Shown piece after piece: positions 42,635 to 52,600 of a stretch of 64,000 nt of DNA. The translations under genes were made by a program, and so were the position numbers. The DNA comes from Streptomyces umbrinus (GTDB taxonomy: Bacteria; Actinomycetota; Actinomycetes; Streptomycetales; Streptomycetaceae), in contig NZ_JAUSZI010000002.1 of NCBI RefSeq assembly GCF_030817415.1, positions 3,844,001 to 3,908,000 on the forward strand, read 5' to 3'. Under the pieces are notes generated by a model, which searched no databases, was not told where the DNA came from, and was given only the letters and a program-made list of their open reading frames with translations. How positions within the stretch are numbered: the first letter of the stretch is position 1; the number at the start of each line of letters is the position of its first letter.

Positions 42635-42707
42635 TACCCCCGACCGGATTCGAACCGGCGCTACCGCCTTGAGAGGGCGGCGTGCTAGGCCGCTACACAA
42701 CGGGGGC
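42635..42707 (-). tRNA. tRNA-Glu (CTC)
   Basis: Sequence identical to the tRNA-Glu at 42442-42514 over the mature part, with the same CTC anticodon. Flanks differ, so it is a separate copy rather than an assembly duplicate. Confidence 0.96.
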
Positions 42708-42769
42708 CCTAGCGATCCTGCATGAGAATCAGTGGGTGCGACCCGGACTGTCTCCCTGGGAAGGATCTG

Positions 42770-42842
42770 TACCCCCGACCGGATTCGAACCGGCGCTACT
42801 GCCTTGAGAGGGCAGCGTGCTAGGCCGCTACACAACGGGGGC
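42770..42842 (-). tRNA. tRNA-Glu (CTC)
   Basis: Third tRNA-Glu copy, with a compensated change in the anticodon stem (C-G to T-A pair: CTGCC/GGCAG) and otherwise the same sequence. This covariation supports a functional fold. Confidence 0.96.
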
Positions 42843-42884
42843 TTTGCGGAGTTGATCTCCGCGGTTGCAGATGAGCTCTGCGAG

Positions 42885-42956
42885 CTGGCCTACCAGGACT
42901 CGAACCTAGACTAACGGAACCAGAAACCGTCGTGCTGCCAATTACACCATAGGCCA
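42885..42956 (-). tRNA. tRNA-Gln (CTG)
   Basis: 72-nt cloverleaf with TGGCCTA/TAGGCCA acceptor, G73 and anticodon loop TTCTGGT. The anticodon stem reads ACGGT/TCCGT, leaving a U-U opposition at 31-39 where the sister copy has U-A. It is the promoter-proximal gene of the cluster (order Gln-Glu-Glu-Gln-Glu on the minus strand). Confidence 0.94.
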
Positions 42957-43045
42957 CTGAAACACAAACCCCCGCAGGGATCCTGCTTTAGCGTGCGCCT
43001 CCGGTCCGGCCTTTCGGCCCGCTCTCCGGCGGCGCAGGAAGAACA

Positions 43046-43813
43046 TTACCTGAAGGTGGACGGCGCTCCAAAACGGGTATCGGGCCCGAGGATCGCAGGG
43101 AGTTCGGCCAGCGAGGCGATCCGGCGCAGGCCGGTGAGCCGATCCGGCACCCCGCCCGGTGCGGCGTCGGGGTCCGGGGCCGTGACGGCCCTCACTCCCC
43201 CGCGGTCGATCCAGACCGAGAACATTCCCGCGTCGGCCGCGCCCTGTCCGTCGATCTCCGGGTGGTCCCCGACATACGCGACCTCGTGCGGCGGCAGCTC
43301 CAGGGCCTCGCAGGCCGCGTGGAACGCCTCCGCCGCCGGCTTGGAGACACCCAGCTCGGCCGCGCACAGCACGGACTCGAACCTGTCCCGTACGCCGAGA
43401 ACGCGCAGCTTGTGGTCCTGGACCCGGATGCTGGAGTTGGACAGCACGGAGTGACGGTGGCTGCCCGCCAGGGTGTCGAGGACGGGCAGGACGTCCGGGA
43501 AGAGCGCCCAGGCCGACTCGTAGTGCCCGAGGTACCGGAGAAACCAGTCCTCCGCCTCGGGGTCGGTAAGGGGCTTGCCCAGAAAGGCCCGCACCCGGTC
43601 CCGGCGCCCCTCCTCCCAGTTCACCTCCCCCGCCGCGTACCTCGCCCACTGCTGGTCGGTGAGGTCGCGCCAGTGGTCGAGGGCCTGCTCGACGGATGCG
43701 TACCCGTCGAGCAGGCACTCGGCCGCGAGATGTCCGCGCATGCCGGCCCGGTCGGCCGTGGTGTAGTCGAAAATGGTGTCGTCCACATCCCAGACCACGG
43801 CCCTGATCGTCAT
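43046..43813 (-). CDS. HAD-superfamily hydrolase
   Basis: 255 residues. VVWDVDDTIFDYT is motif I with nucleophile Asp and acid/base Asp; VLSNSSI is motif II; GVSKPAAEAF motif III (Lys); AYVGDHPEIDGQGAADAGM motif IV. An alpha-helical cap lies between motifs I and II (C1 type). Phosphatase on a small phosphorylated substrate is likely; which one is not evident. It is upstream of the tRNA cluster on the same strand. Confidence 0.9.
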   Translation of the reverse strand: MTIRAVVWDVDDTIFDYTTADRAGMRGHLAAECLLDGYASVEQALDHWRDLTDQQWARYAAGEVNWEEGRRDRVRAFLGKPLTDPEAEDWFLRYLGHYESAWALFPDVLPVLDTLAGSHRHSVLSNSSIRVQDHKLRVLGVRDRFESVLCAAELGVSKPAAEAFHAACEALELPPHEVAYVGDHPEIDGQGAADAGMFSVWIDRGGVRAVTAPDPDAAPGGVPDRLTGLRRIASLAELPAILGPDTRFGAPSTFR

Positions 43814-43849
43814 GATTCGACCGTAACCCGGTGCCGGTGGGCGCGTCTC

Positions 43850-46081
43850 TCAGTTCACCGTGGTCGTGCCGGTCAGTGCCAGGTCTGCGCCCTGGCCGTC
43901 GCGGGCCTTGGCGGTCAGGCGCCAGGTGTACGTTCCCGCGACCCGGTTGCCGTCGCCCCAGCGGCCGTCCCAGGAGGCGCGGACGGCGGCGGCCCTGGAA
44001 TCGCCGGTGAGGTTGCGCACGACGTTGCCGCTCGCGTTGGTCAGGGTCAGGGTCCACGTCGAGGGCTTGCTCAACTGCCACACGGGCTGCCAGGGGTCCT
44101 GGGTCGTGGGGCCCGCGGCGGCGTCGGTCTGGGCCTCCATCTGCGCGAGCGGCGAGGTGGGGACGCCCGCGGTGACGATCGCCACCTGACCCTGAGCGGT
44201 GAGGTACGCGACGTTGCCGCCGAAGCGGTCGAGGGCCCAGCGGCCGGTGTTGCCGCCGGTGTTCTGGTCCGCGGTGGGCAGCACGGCCGCGGTCCGGGTG
44301 GTCGCCGTACCGGTGTGGAAGTCCGTGAGCAGCAGCTCGTGGGTGGTGCGGTTCTCCCGGACGAGGTAGCCGTCGGCGAGCCGGGAGGGGCCGGCCGGGA
44401 CCGTGATGTTCCGGCCCGTGGCCCGGTCGTGGACACCGGCGGGTCCGGCGCTGCCGCAGCTCCAGTAGAGCCAGGTGTTGACGGCCTGGATCTCGCTGGG
44501 GGTGCAGGGTGCGCCGGTGTTCACGGTGGCGACGTTCCGCTCGGCCTTGAGGTCGTACGCGACCACGCTGCCCTGGGTGGTGCCGGGGGTCCACAGTCGC
44601 TGGCCCCAGATCGCGGCGGCGGTGCGGGTGCGGTCGAGCGCGGTCTCGCCGTCGGCTCCGCGGGGGAAGTCGGCGATCTTCTGGGTGGCGGGGGTTCCGC
44701 CGTTGTAGAGGACGTAGCGGCCGGTGCCCGTGCCGATGCGGCCGCCGGATGAGCCGGTGGGCTCGGCGCTGTAGGTGTCGGTGCCGAGCCCGGCGACGTG
44801 CACGGACTCCTTGCCGTCCGTGCCGGTGTACAGGTAGGCGAAGCGGCCGTCGCCGAGGGCCTCCAGCTGGGGGCAGGCGGCGTCGCCGCCGAGGCACGGC
44901 GAGGAGCCCACGTACGGGCTGCGGCGGACCTGGGTTCCGGTGGGCTTGCCCGTGGGGTCCAGCGGCACGGCGTACGCGGCGTCCCAGCCGGCGTTGACAG
45001 TGGCGTTGCCGAACATCAGGAGTTCGCCGCCCGCGATCATCAGGCCGTCGACCGTGGCCCTGGTCGGCGGCACGGTGAAGACCGGCTGGGCCGAGACGTT
45101 CCCGTCGCCGGTGGGCAGGACGCGGTACACGTGGAAGTCACTGCCCGAAGGGCCGGCCGTGGCGAGCAGGCCGCCGTCCGGGGTGGCGCGGAAGGCGCCG
45201 TCGGCGTCGGTGAGGACCGTGCGCCTGGCGCCGGTGACGAGCGACGTTGCGGTAAGCACCTCGTCGTCGGGCGAGGAGACGAAGTCCGGGTCGCCGCTGA
45301 GGAGTTGGTCGCCGACGACCGCAAGGGGCCTGGCGGGGAAGCCGACCGTGGCGGGTTCGGTGCCGGGCGCCGCGTCCACCCGGATCGCCTTGCCGTTCAC
45401 CACGAGCCAGCTGTCGTTGAAGGTGATCGACCGGCCGGTGCCGATGCCCGTGACGTACGTGCGGAAGGTGCCGTCCGCGAGGTCGACGAGGCCCACCGAG
45501 GAGATGCCGTCCACGGCGTGGACGACGGCGAGGCGGCGGACCGAGCCGCCGGTCGCATAGGTGTTGGTGGGCTGGGCGCCGGGCGGCAGGCCGGTGACCG
45601 GGAGGTCGGTGGTCGTGCCGTCGGGGCCGGCCCGCAGGACGTGCAGGGCGTCCGCGGCGTCCTGGGTGAGCACGCTCCAGCCGGACGCGGCCCGGAATCT
45701 GTGGTCCGCCGGGATCGTGACGGTGGCGGTCGCGCCGGTGGAGCGGTGCTTCTGGGTGACGGTGCCCGTGTTCCCGGTGGTCTGGACGTCGGTGCCGGTG
45801 GCCAGGTCTTCGGGGCCCGCGTGCACCGGCGGTGTGACGCCCGGGAAGTCGGCCCACTGCGGGTTGGCCTGGTTGCCCAGCTCGTACTGGAATCCGGAGG
45901 TCCCCACCCACCGGTACCGGACCTCTACGGGATTGATGTGGTTCAACTGCGTGGTGGCGACCGGGGTGTCGGCGTTCGGCGCGGCCTCGGCCGGCACGGT
46001 CAGTACGGCCCCCGACAACGCCATCGCCCCGCCAAGAGCGATTCCCACAAGTCTTCGTGAACGTCTTCGTGAACGGGTCAC
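43850..46081 (-). CDS. Secreted propeller-like protein with C-terminal FlgD-type Ig domain
   Basis: 743 residues from GTG 46081 (GGGAGGGGAAC upstream). RSRRRSRRLVGIALGGAMAL to VPAEAAPNA is a clear signal peptide with a basic, twin-Arg-containing head and AxA-type cleavage. The body is a string of beta repeats with Gly-Thr-Asp turns (FHVYRVLPTGDGNVSAQPVF, GRFAYLYTGTDGKESVHVAG), suggesting a beta-propeller, with cysteines only in two local pairs (SSPCLGGDAACP and APCTPSE..WSCGS). The last 90 residues (WTLTLTNASGNVVRNLTGDS ... VAGTYTWRLTAKA) match a FlgD-like Ig fold. No catalytic motif. Function unknown; possibly wall or polysaccharide binding. Confidence 0.78.
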   Translation of the reverse strand: MTRSRRRSRRLVGIALGGAMALSGAVLTVPAEAAPNADTPVATTQLNHINPVEVRYRWVGTSGFQYELGNQANPQWADFPGVTPPVHAGPEDLATGTDVQTTGNTGTVTQKHRSTGATATVTIPADHRFRAASGWSVLTQDAADALHVLRAGPDGTTTDLPVTGLPPGAQPTNTYATGGSVRRLAVVHAVDGISSVGLVDLADGTFRTYVTGIGTGRSITFNDSWLVVNGKAIRVDAAPGTEPATVGFPARPLAVVGDQLLSGDPDFVSSPDDEVLTATSLVTGARRTVLTDADGAFRATPDGGLLATAGPSGSDFHVYRVLPTGDGNVSAQPVFTVPPTRATVDGLMIAGGELLMFGNATVNAGWDAAYAVPLDPTGKPTGTQVRRSPYVGSSPCLGGDAACPQLEALGDGRFAYLYTGTDGKESVHVAGLGTDTYSAEPTGSSGGRIGTGTGRYVLYNGGTPATQKIADFPRGADGETALDRTRTAAAIWGQRLWTPGTTQGSVVAYDLKAERNVATVNTGAPCTPSEIQAVNTWLYWSCGSAGPAGVHDRATGRNITVPAGPSRLADGYLVRENRTTHELLLTDFHTGTATTRTAAVLPTADQNTGGNTGRWALDRFGGNVAYLTAQGQVAIVTAGVPTSPLAQMEAQTDAAAGPTTQDPWQPVWQLSKPSTWTLTLTNASGNVVRNLTGDSRAAAVRASWDGRWGDGNRVAGTYTWRLTAKARDGQGADLALTGTTTVN

Positions 46082-46202
46082 GTTCCCCTCCCCTGAAACA
46101 TGGTGAACACGCGCATCATGTGCGCCCGAAACATCCAATGTCCGCCGGGAGAGCGGGAGTTGGCCGGAGGGGTGAACTCCGGGTGTCGACTCCGTGTACG
46201 CG

Positions 46203-46237
46203 AGAGGGGCGGCGTCCGAACCGGACGCCGCCCCTCT
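46203..46237 (-). terminator. Terminator of gltX
   Basis: Perfect 16-bp stem AGAGGGGCGGCGTCCG and its complement around an AAC loop, 18 bp past the gltX stop. Confidence 0.85.
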
Positions 46238-46254
46238 GTGTGTGCGCTGTGCGC

Positions 46255-47739
46255 CTAGGCGGTCAGCTTCGCCAGCGCCGCGTCGATACGGGCCAGCGTC
46301 TTCTCCTTGCCCAGGATCTCCAGGGACTCGAAGAGCGGCAGACCGATCGTGCGGCCGGTGACGGCGACGCGGACCGGGGCCTGGGCCTTGCCGAGCTTGA
46401 GGCCGTGGGCCTCGCCGGCGGCCAGGACGGCCTCCTTGAGGGAGTCGGGCGAAGACCAGTCGGCCGCGTCCAGCTTCTCGCGGGCCGTACGGAGCAGGGC
46501 GTCGCTGCCCTCCTTCATGGCCTTCGTCCAGGACGCCTCGTCGATGGCCGGCTCCGCCAGGAACAGGAAGTCGACGTTGTCCGTGATCTCGGAGAGGACC
46601 TTGAGGCGGGTCTGGGCGTGCGGGGCGATCGCGTCCCACGCGGCCTGGTCGAAGTCCTCCGGCGCCCAGGGCGCGAAGGGGGCCTTCAGCCAGGGGGCGC
46701 AGCGCTCGGCGAAGTCCTTCACATCCAGGAGGCGGATGTGGTCGGCGTTGATCGCCTCGGCCTTCTTGAGGTCGAAGCGGGCCGGGTTCGGGTTCACGTC
46801 CGTCACGTCGAAGGCCGCGACCATCTCGTCCATCGTGAAGATGTCCTGGTCGGCGGAGAGCGACCAGCCGAGCAGGGAGAGGTAGTTGAGCAGGCCCTCG
46901 GGGAGGAAGCCGCGCTCCCGGTAGAGGTTCAGCGACGCCTGCGGGTCGCGCTTGGAGAGCTTCTTGTTGCCCTCGCCCATCACGTACGGCAGGTGTCCGA
47001 AGGCGGGGATCTGCTTGGCGATGCCCAGCTCGGTGAGCGCCTTGTAGAGGGCGATCTGGCGCGGGGTGGAGGAGAGCAGGTCCTCGCCGCGCAGGACGTG
47101 GGTGATCTCCATCAGGGCGTCGTCGACCGGGTTCACGAGCGTGTAGAGCGGGGCTCCGTTGGCTCGTACGATCCCGTAGTCCGGCACGTTCTCCGGTGTG
47201 AAGGTCAGTTCGCCGCGGACCACGTCCGTGAAGGTGATCGTCTCGTCCGGCATACGGAAGCGGACGATGGGGGTCCGGCCCTCTGCCTCGTACGCGGCCT
47301 TCTGCTCGGCGGTCAGCTCGCGGCAGTGGCCGTCGTAGCCGGACGGCTTGCCGGCGGCGCGGGCGGCCTCGCGGCGGGCGTCCAGCTCCTCCGTGGAGCA
47401 GTAGCAGTGGTAGGCGTGGCCCGCTTCCAGGAGCTTGGCGGCCACATCGCGGTAGATGTCCATCCTCTGCGACTGGCGGTACGGCTCGTGCGGGCCGCCG
47501 ACCTCGGGGCCCTCGTCCCAGTCGAAGCCCAGCCAGCGCATCGAGTCGAGCAGCTGGCCGTACGACTCCTCGGAGTCGCGGGCCGCGTCGGTGTCCTCAA
47601 TACGGAATACGAATTTGGCGCCGCTGCCTTCGTTGTGCCGGGCGAACGCCCAGTTGAACAGGGCCGTCCGAACCAGGCCCACGTGGGGGTTGCCGGTCGG
47701 GGACGGACAGAAACGTACGCGGACGGTCGCGTTAGCCAC
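46255..47739 (-). CDS. gltX: Glutamyl-tRNA synthetase
   Basis: 494 residues from GTG 47739. Class I synthetase; HIGH motif appears as [12 protein letters not shown] (residues 10-21) and KMSKR as KLSKR near residue 260. [12 protein letters not shown] and [18 protein letters not shown] are family blocks. With no glutaminyl-tRNA synthetase expected in actinobacteria it probably charges both tRNA-Glu and tRNA-Gln, which fits the nearby Gln/Glu tRNA cluster. Its start overlaps the FAH-family gene stop by 8 bp. Confidence 0.97.
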   Translation of the reverse strand: MANATVRVRFCPSPTGNPHVGLVRTALFNWAFARHNEGSGAKFVFRIEDTDAARDSEESYGQLLDSMRWLGFDWDEGPEVGGPHEPYRQSQRMDIYRDVAAKLLEAGHAYHCYCSTEELDARREAARAAGKPSGYDGHCRELTAEQKAAYEAEGRTPIVRFRMPDETITFTDVVRGELTFTPENVPDYGIVRANGAPLYTLVNPVDDALMEITHVLRGEDLLSSTPRQIALYKALTELGIAKQIPAFGHLPYVMGEGNKKLSKRDPQASLNLYRERGFLPEGLLNYLSLLGWSLSADQDIFTMDEMVAAFDVTDVNPNPARFDLKKAEAINADHIRLLDVKDFAERCAPWLKAPFAPWAPEDFDQAAWDAIAPHAQTRLKVLSEITDNVDFLFLAEPAIDEASWTKAMKEGSDALLRTAREKLDAADWSSPDSLKEAVLAAGEAHGLKLGKAQAPVRVAVTGRTIGLPLFESLEILGKEKTLARIDAALAKLTA

Positions 47740-48520
47740 GCTTGATCACCTTGTTGGTGAGAGTGCCGATGCCTTCGATGGTGACGGCGACCTCGTCGCC
47801 GACAGTGAGCGGGCCGACCCCTGCGGGGGTGCCCGTGAGGATCACGTCGCCGGGGAGCAGCGTCATGGCCTCGGTGATGTTGACGATCAGATCCTCCACG
47901 GAGTGGATCATCTCGCTGGTCCGGCCCAGCTGGCGCTGTTGGCCGTTGACCGTGCACATGATGGTCAGGTCGGACGGGTCGAGGTCCGTCTCCACCCAGG
48001 GGCCGAGCGGGCAGGAGGAGTCGAAGCCCTTGGCCCTGGCCCACTGCTTCTCGCGCTTCTGGACGTCGCGTGCGGTGACGTCGTTGGCGCAGGTGTAGCC
48101 GAGGATGACGTCCTTGACGCGCTCGCGCGGGACCTCGCGGCACATCCGGCCGATCACGACGGCCAGCTCGGCCTCGTGGTGCACCTCGTTCGAGAAGGAG
48201 GGGTACGCGATCTCGTCGCCGGGGCCGATCACCGAGGTGGACGGCTTGAAGAAGGCGAACGGGGCGTCGGGCACCTCGTTGCCCATCTCCCTGGCGTGCT
48301 CCGCGTAGTTGCGGCCGAAGGCCACGACCTTGTTGGGGAGCATGGGCGGCAGGAGCCGGACCTTGCTCAGCGGGACCTTCGTGCCGGAGAGCTCGAAGTC
48401 CGTGAACGGATGGCCCTTGATGATGTCGAGCACGAGCCCGTCGGTCGACCCAGGAGGGCTCTCGCCCTCGACCGCGCCGAACGCGACGTTGCCGTCGATG
48501 GAGAACCTGGCGATGCGCAC
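47732..48520 (-). CDS. Fumarylacetoacetate hydrolase-family protein
   Basis: 262 residues from GTG 48520. FAH superfamily: [44 protein letters not shown] (metal-binding Glu-x-Glu), [13 protein letters not shown] and [12 protein letters not shown]. The family includes fumarylpyruvate and oxaloacetate-type hydrolases/decarboxylases acting on 2-oxo acids in the cytosol; the substrate here is open. The FAH-gltX overlap implies co-translation and is common in Streptomyces. Confidence 0.92.
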   Translation of the reverse strand: MRIARFSIDGNVAFGAVEGESPPGSTDGLVLDIIKGHPFTDFELSGTKVPLSKVRLLPPMLPNKVVAFGRNYAEHAREMGNEVPDAPFAFFKPSTSVIGPGDEIAYPSFSNEVHHEAELAVVIGRMCREVPRERVKDVILGYTCANDVTARDVQKREKQWARAKGFDSSCPLGPWVETDLDPSDLTIMCTVNGQQRQLGRTSEMIHSVEDLIVNITEAMTLLPGDVILTGTPAGVGPLTVGDEVAVTIEGIGTLTNKVIKRG

Positions 48521-48580
48521 GAGATGCCTGCGCCCCTCACTGAGCTGGCTGGAGTCTGAGGCTCCAGGCTAGCGCGGGGA

Positions 48581-48774
48581 GGGTGTCCCGAGGATCCAGG
48601 CCGGATCAGCGAGCGGCGCCTGGTGCGTGCAGCTGCACGGCGGAGGAGGGAGCCGACGCGATGGGGGTCCCCCCGCGCGAGCGAAGCCGAGCGTGGGGGA
48701 GTCGGCGACCGACGACAACGCCGCAGATGCGCGTGCCAGGCGCCGGGAGCCCGGCCTGGATCCTCGGGACACCC
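48581..48774. repeat. Composite inverted-repeat element, copy 2
   Basis: 24-bp perfect terminal inverted repeats (48581-48604 beginning GGGTGTCCCGAGGATCCAGG, and 48751-48774) enclose a second pair (CGGCGCCTGG at 48614 / CCAGGCGCCG at 48736), the palindrome GTGCAGCTGCAC and the core ATGGGGGTCCCCCCGC ... AGCCGAGCGTGGGGGAG (48661-48700) shared with 34828-34869. It is 194 bp long without coding capacity, so it resembles a MITE-like unit. It fills the 48521-48823 gap. Confidence 0.8.
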
Positions 48775-48823
48775 CTCAGGGGCGCGACCTCGCGGAACTG
48801 CTGTGTGGTGGGCGTGGGAGGCT

Positions 48824-49093
48824 CTACTCCGCCGCCATGCCCGCGACCGGGACGTCCATCAGGATCGTGCGGCGGGGGTTGGCGGTCTGGGCGGGGAGCT
48901 CGACGGAGTGCTCCTGCTGCTCCGGCGTACGCAGCTCTTCGGCGTCCTCGAGGTGCGCCAGTGTCGTGCGTCGCGGGTTGGCTATGTTGAGGAACATCAT
49001 CGTCGTCTTCATCTGCGGTTTCGGACCCTGTCGGTACGGGCGCCGGGCGGCTTCAAGAACCGCCGCGTGAGCGCGGGTTGTCGGATTTGCCAT
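48824..49093 (-). CDS. Small repeat-containing ORF (ANPRRT motifs)
   Basis: 89 residues if started at ATG 49093, 62 if at ATG 49012. The sequence holds two near-identical units, IANPRRTTLAHLEDAEE and TANPRRTILMDVPVAG, plus a looser one at the N-terminus (MANPTTRAHAAVLEA). Ribosome sites are weak for both starts. No signal peptide or known domain is seen. The repeated, charged-then-hydrophobic units could be a peptide precursor or a short interaction repeat; no modifying enzyme is adjacent. It is divergent from cvnA1. I regard it as probably real because the repeats are conserved at protein level while the DNA differs at third positions. Confidence 0.55.
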   Translation of the reverse strand: MANPTTRAHAAVLEAARRPYRQGPKPQMKTTMMFLNIANPRRTTLAHLEDAEELRTPEQQEHSVELPAQTANPRRTILMDVPVAGMAAE

Positions 49094-49177
49094 CCCTGTA
49101 AAGCGCCAGGCTAAACATGCGATTCCCTGTGGAACGCGTGAAGGCGACGTGATCGTCGTGTGAGTTTCCTCACTCAC

Positions 49178-49615
49178 TCGTAGGCAATCCGGTCAATTCG
49201 GACCTTCAACTCCCCCTACCGAAACGGACATTGCTCCACTGAAGCCCCTATTCCGCTCCCGATCATGGCGACTGGGACAGCGCTTGTACGCGCATGACTC
49301 GTGCACCTGCGTCCGTTATCGACACAATCGCATTCCACGTGCCGTAACACCGCCTTCACTAGGTGTCACGATGGTCACAGCATGACCCATGGGCCTTGTT
49401 GGAGATCCGGCACTGTGCTGGAATTCCACGGAACCGCCGCGGGATCGAACCGGCGCGCAAGGGGCGCGAACGCAGCGCCGAGTGGCGGCGGGAAGGGGGG
49501 CCTGCGCCGGTCACTCACGACCACACATGGGAGCGCGTTCAGGGCGCTCCCGTAGACGCCGACACCGTCTCGCCGTTCACGCGGAGAGGCGCCTGGTCCA
49601 GAGGTTGCGACGCTA
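49178..49615. other. Upstream region of the first conservon, no gene seen
   Basis: 438 bp before the cvnA1 GTG. It contains TTGACC on the minus strand (49196-49191) facing the small ORF and a short GGTCA/TGACC hairpin near 49374-49388. No convincing promoter for cvnA1 was found, though the transcript must start here. Confidence 0.4.
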
Positions 49616-52600
49616 GTGCAGGGACGTTTCAAGAGGGATGGCAGCGCTTCGGCGGAGCCGGAGCCGCACGGCGGGACCGGCACCGGTTCCTCGCCCCAGC
49701 ACGCCCAGAACCAAGGACCGGCAGGGGCCGGCGACGGAGGTGACCGCTCCTCGCGCCCAGGTGCGCCCAAGGGTGCCCAGGGCAAGGGCGGTCCGAACGC
49801 GGTGACCGGTGGCCCCGGCGCACCGCCCGCCGCGCCGCCCACGGCGAAGAACCCCACTGGCCCCGGCTCGCGAATAGCTCTGCGCAACTGGCGCATCTCC
49901 ACGCGCCTGGTGTCACTGCTCGCGCTGCCCGTGGTCGCCGCCACCTCGCTGGGCGCCCTGCGCATCAGCGACACGATGGACGAGATCCAGCAGCTCGAGA
50001 ACATGAAGCTGCTGACCGACATGACGAAGCAGGCGACCGAGCTCGCCGTCGCGCTCCAGGAGGAGCGCGACAAGTCGGCCGGTCCGCTCGCCAACGGCAC
50101 GAAGGCGACCGACTTCACCGTCAAGGGCGTCCGCGACAAGACCGACCGTGCGCGTGCCGCCTTCATGGAGGGCACCCACGAGCTCGACGACGCGGGCAAC
50201 AACGAGAACCTCGACGGCGTCCGGGACAACGTGGTGGCCATCGCCACCCAGCTGAACACCCTGAGCGGCATTCGCAACAACGCCTTCCAGGACGAGGAGA
50301 ACTCCTCCCAGTCGATCGAGTCGTACCACCGCCTCATCGAGCGGCTGCTCGGCCTCTCCCAGGACATGGCCGAGGCGACCAGCAACCCGGAGATGATCCA
50401 GCGCACGCGCGCCCTGGCGGCCTTCTCGACCGCCAAGGAGTACGCGTCCATCCAGCGCGCGGTCATCGCCGCGGCCCTGCCGGCCACCAATGCCACGTAC
50501 GGCGATCTCTCCGAGAACGACCGGCAGTACGGCCTCTCGGCCTTCGAGAACCAGAAGGCCGAGCTCACCAGCTTCGCCAGCATCTACGAGGGCAACTCGC
50601 GCCAGCTGACGAAGCCGCTCGACGAGCCGAGCCCGACCATCAAGGCGGCCGACACCTACGCGGAGCGTGTGCTCGGGCGTGAGAACGGTCTGCAGCTGCG
50701 CGACAAGCGCTCGTACCTGGACTGGGTGGACGCAGATTCCTCCAAGATCCTGGAAATGAACAAGATCGAGCTCACGCTGCTCAACGAAATGGAGCAGAAG
50801 GCCCGCGAGCTGCGCAACGAGGCCGAGCAGGAAGCGATCATCTCCGGTGCGCTGATCCTGCTGGTGCTCGGTGTCTCGCTGGTCGGCGCCTTCGTGGTCG
50901 CCCGCTCCATGATCCGCTCGCTGCGCCGCCTCCAGGACACCGCGACGAAGGTCGCCCAGGACCGGCTGCCCGAGCTGGTCAAGCAGCTCTCCGAGTCCGA
51001 CCCGCAGGACGTCGACACGTCCGTCGAGTCGGTCGGTGTGCACTCCAAGGACGAGATCGGCCAGGTGGCCGCGGCCTTCGACGACGTGCACCGCGAGGCC
51101 GTACGACTCGCCGCCGAGCAGGCCCTCCTGCGAGGCAACGTCAACGCGATGTTCACCAACCTCTCGCGCCGCTCCCAGGGCCTCATCCAGCGTCAGCTCT
51201 CGCTCATCTCCGAACTGGAGTCCCGCGAGGCCGACCCGGACCAGCTGTCCTCGCTGTTCAAGCTCGACCACCTCGCGACCCGCATGCGCCGTAACGGCGA
51301 GAACCTCCTCGTTCTCGCCGGTGAAGAGCCCGGCCGCCGCTGGACCCGCCCGGTCCCGCTGGTCGACGTGCTCCGTGCCGCCGCCTCCGAGGTGGAGCAG
51401 TACGAGCGCATCGAACTGGCCGCCGTGCCGACGACGGAGGTCGCCGGCCGCGTGGTCAACGACCTCGTGCACCTGCTCGCCGAGCTGCTGGAGAACGCCA
51501 CGTCGTTCTCCTCCCCGCAGACCAAGGTCAAGGTCACCGGTCACGCGCTGCCCGACGGCCGCGTACTGATCGAGATCCACGACACTGGTATCGGCCTCTC
51601 GCCCGAGGACCTCGCGGCGATCAACGAGCGGCTCGCATCGCCGCCCACGGTGGACGTGTCGGTCTCCCGACGCATGGGTCTGTTCGTGGTCGGCCGGCTG
51701 TCCCAGCGCCACGGCATCCGCATCCAGCTCCGCCCGTCCGACTCCGGTGGTACGACCGCGCTGGTCATGCTGCCCGTCGATGTCGCCCAGGGCGGCAAGA
51801 AGGTTCCGGGCAACAAGCAGGGCCAGGGTGTTCCCAACAGCGGCGGCCCCGCCGCCGCGCAGGCCGCGGCCGGTGTCGCGGCGGCCCGTCGGGGCGGTGC
51901 CGGAGGCGGTCCCGCCCTCGGTGCGGGTGCTCCCACCGGCGGCAACGGCGGACGGCTCAACCCCGGTCCGCAGCGCGGCCAGGTCGGTGCCGGCACCGGA
52001 GCGCGCGCCGCGCTGCCCAGGCCGGACGCGGGCGGCCGCCCGGGCGGACAGGGCGGATCACGCGGTCCCCAGCAGCCCCCGCAGGGCAGGCCGGCACCGG
52101 CCGGTGCCGGTGCCCCGCAGGCCTTCAACGGTTTCGACAGCAACGACTCCGGTCGGCAGGACGCGTTCGGCGGCGGCCGGCAGGACACGATGGGCGGCAA
52201 CAACCGCGGCCCCGTGCCCCCGCAGCCCCAGCAGCGTCCGACCGGTGGCGACCAGGGCCGTCGGACGCCTCAGCAGCCGCAGCTGCCGCCGCGCGGTGGT
52301 CCGCGTGCCGAGCTGCCCGGCGGCAACCCGCAGCCGCGGGTGCCCAGCTGGAGCGACGACAACGCGCAGCCGCCGGTGCCGCGTTCCTCGATGGACGCCC
52401 CGCGTGGCCACGAGGAGCCGGACGCCACCTCGCAGATGCCGCGGATCGACGACCGTCAGGGCCCGGCGTCCACGTCGGAGTTCCCGCGGATCGACGACCG
52501 TCAGGGTGCCGGCTCCACGGGCGAGTACCCGCGGCCGGACTACGACGCCCAGCGTTCCGGCGCGGGTGCGCCGCAGAGCAACGGACAGTTCGTCCGCCCG

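Noticed and set aside
43850..46639. 929-codon frame for the secreted propeller-like protein
   Set aside because: The extra N-terminal 185 codons are a shadow of gltX; the signal peptide and ribosome site place the start at 46081.
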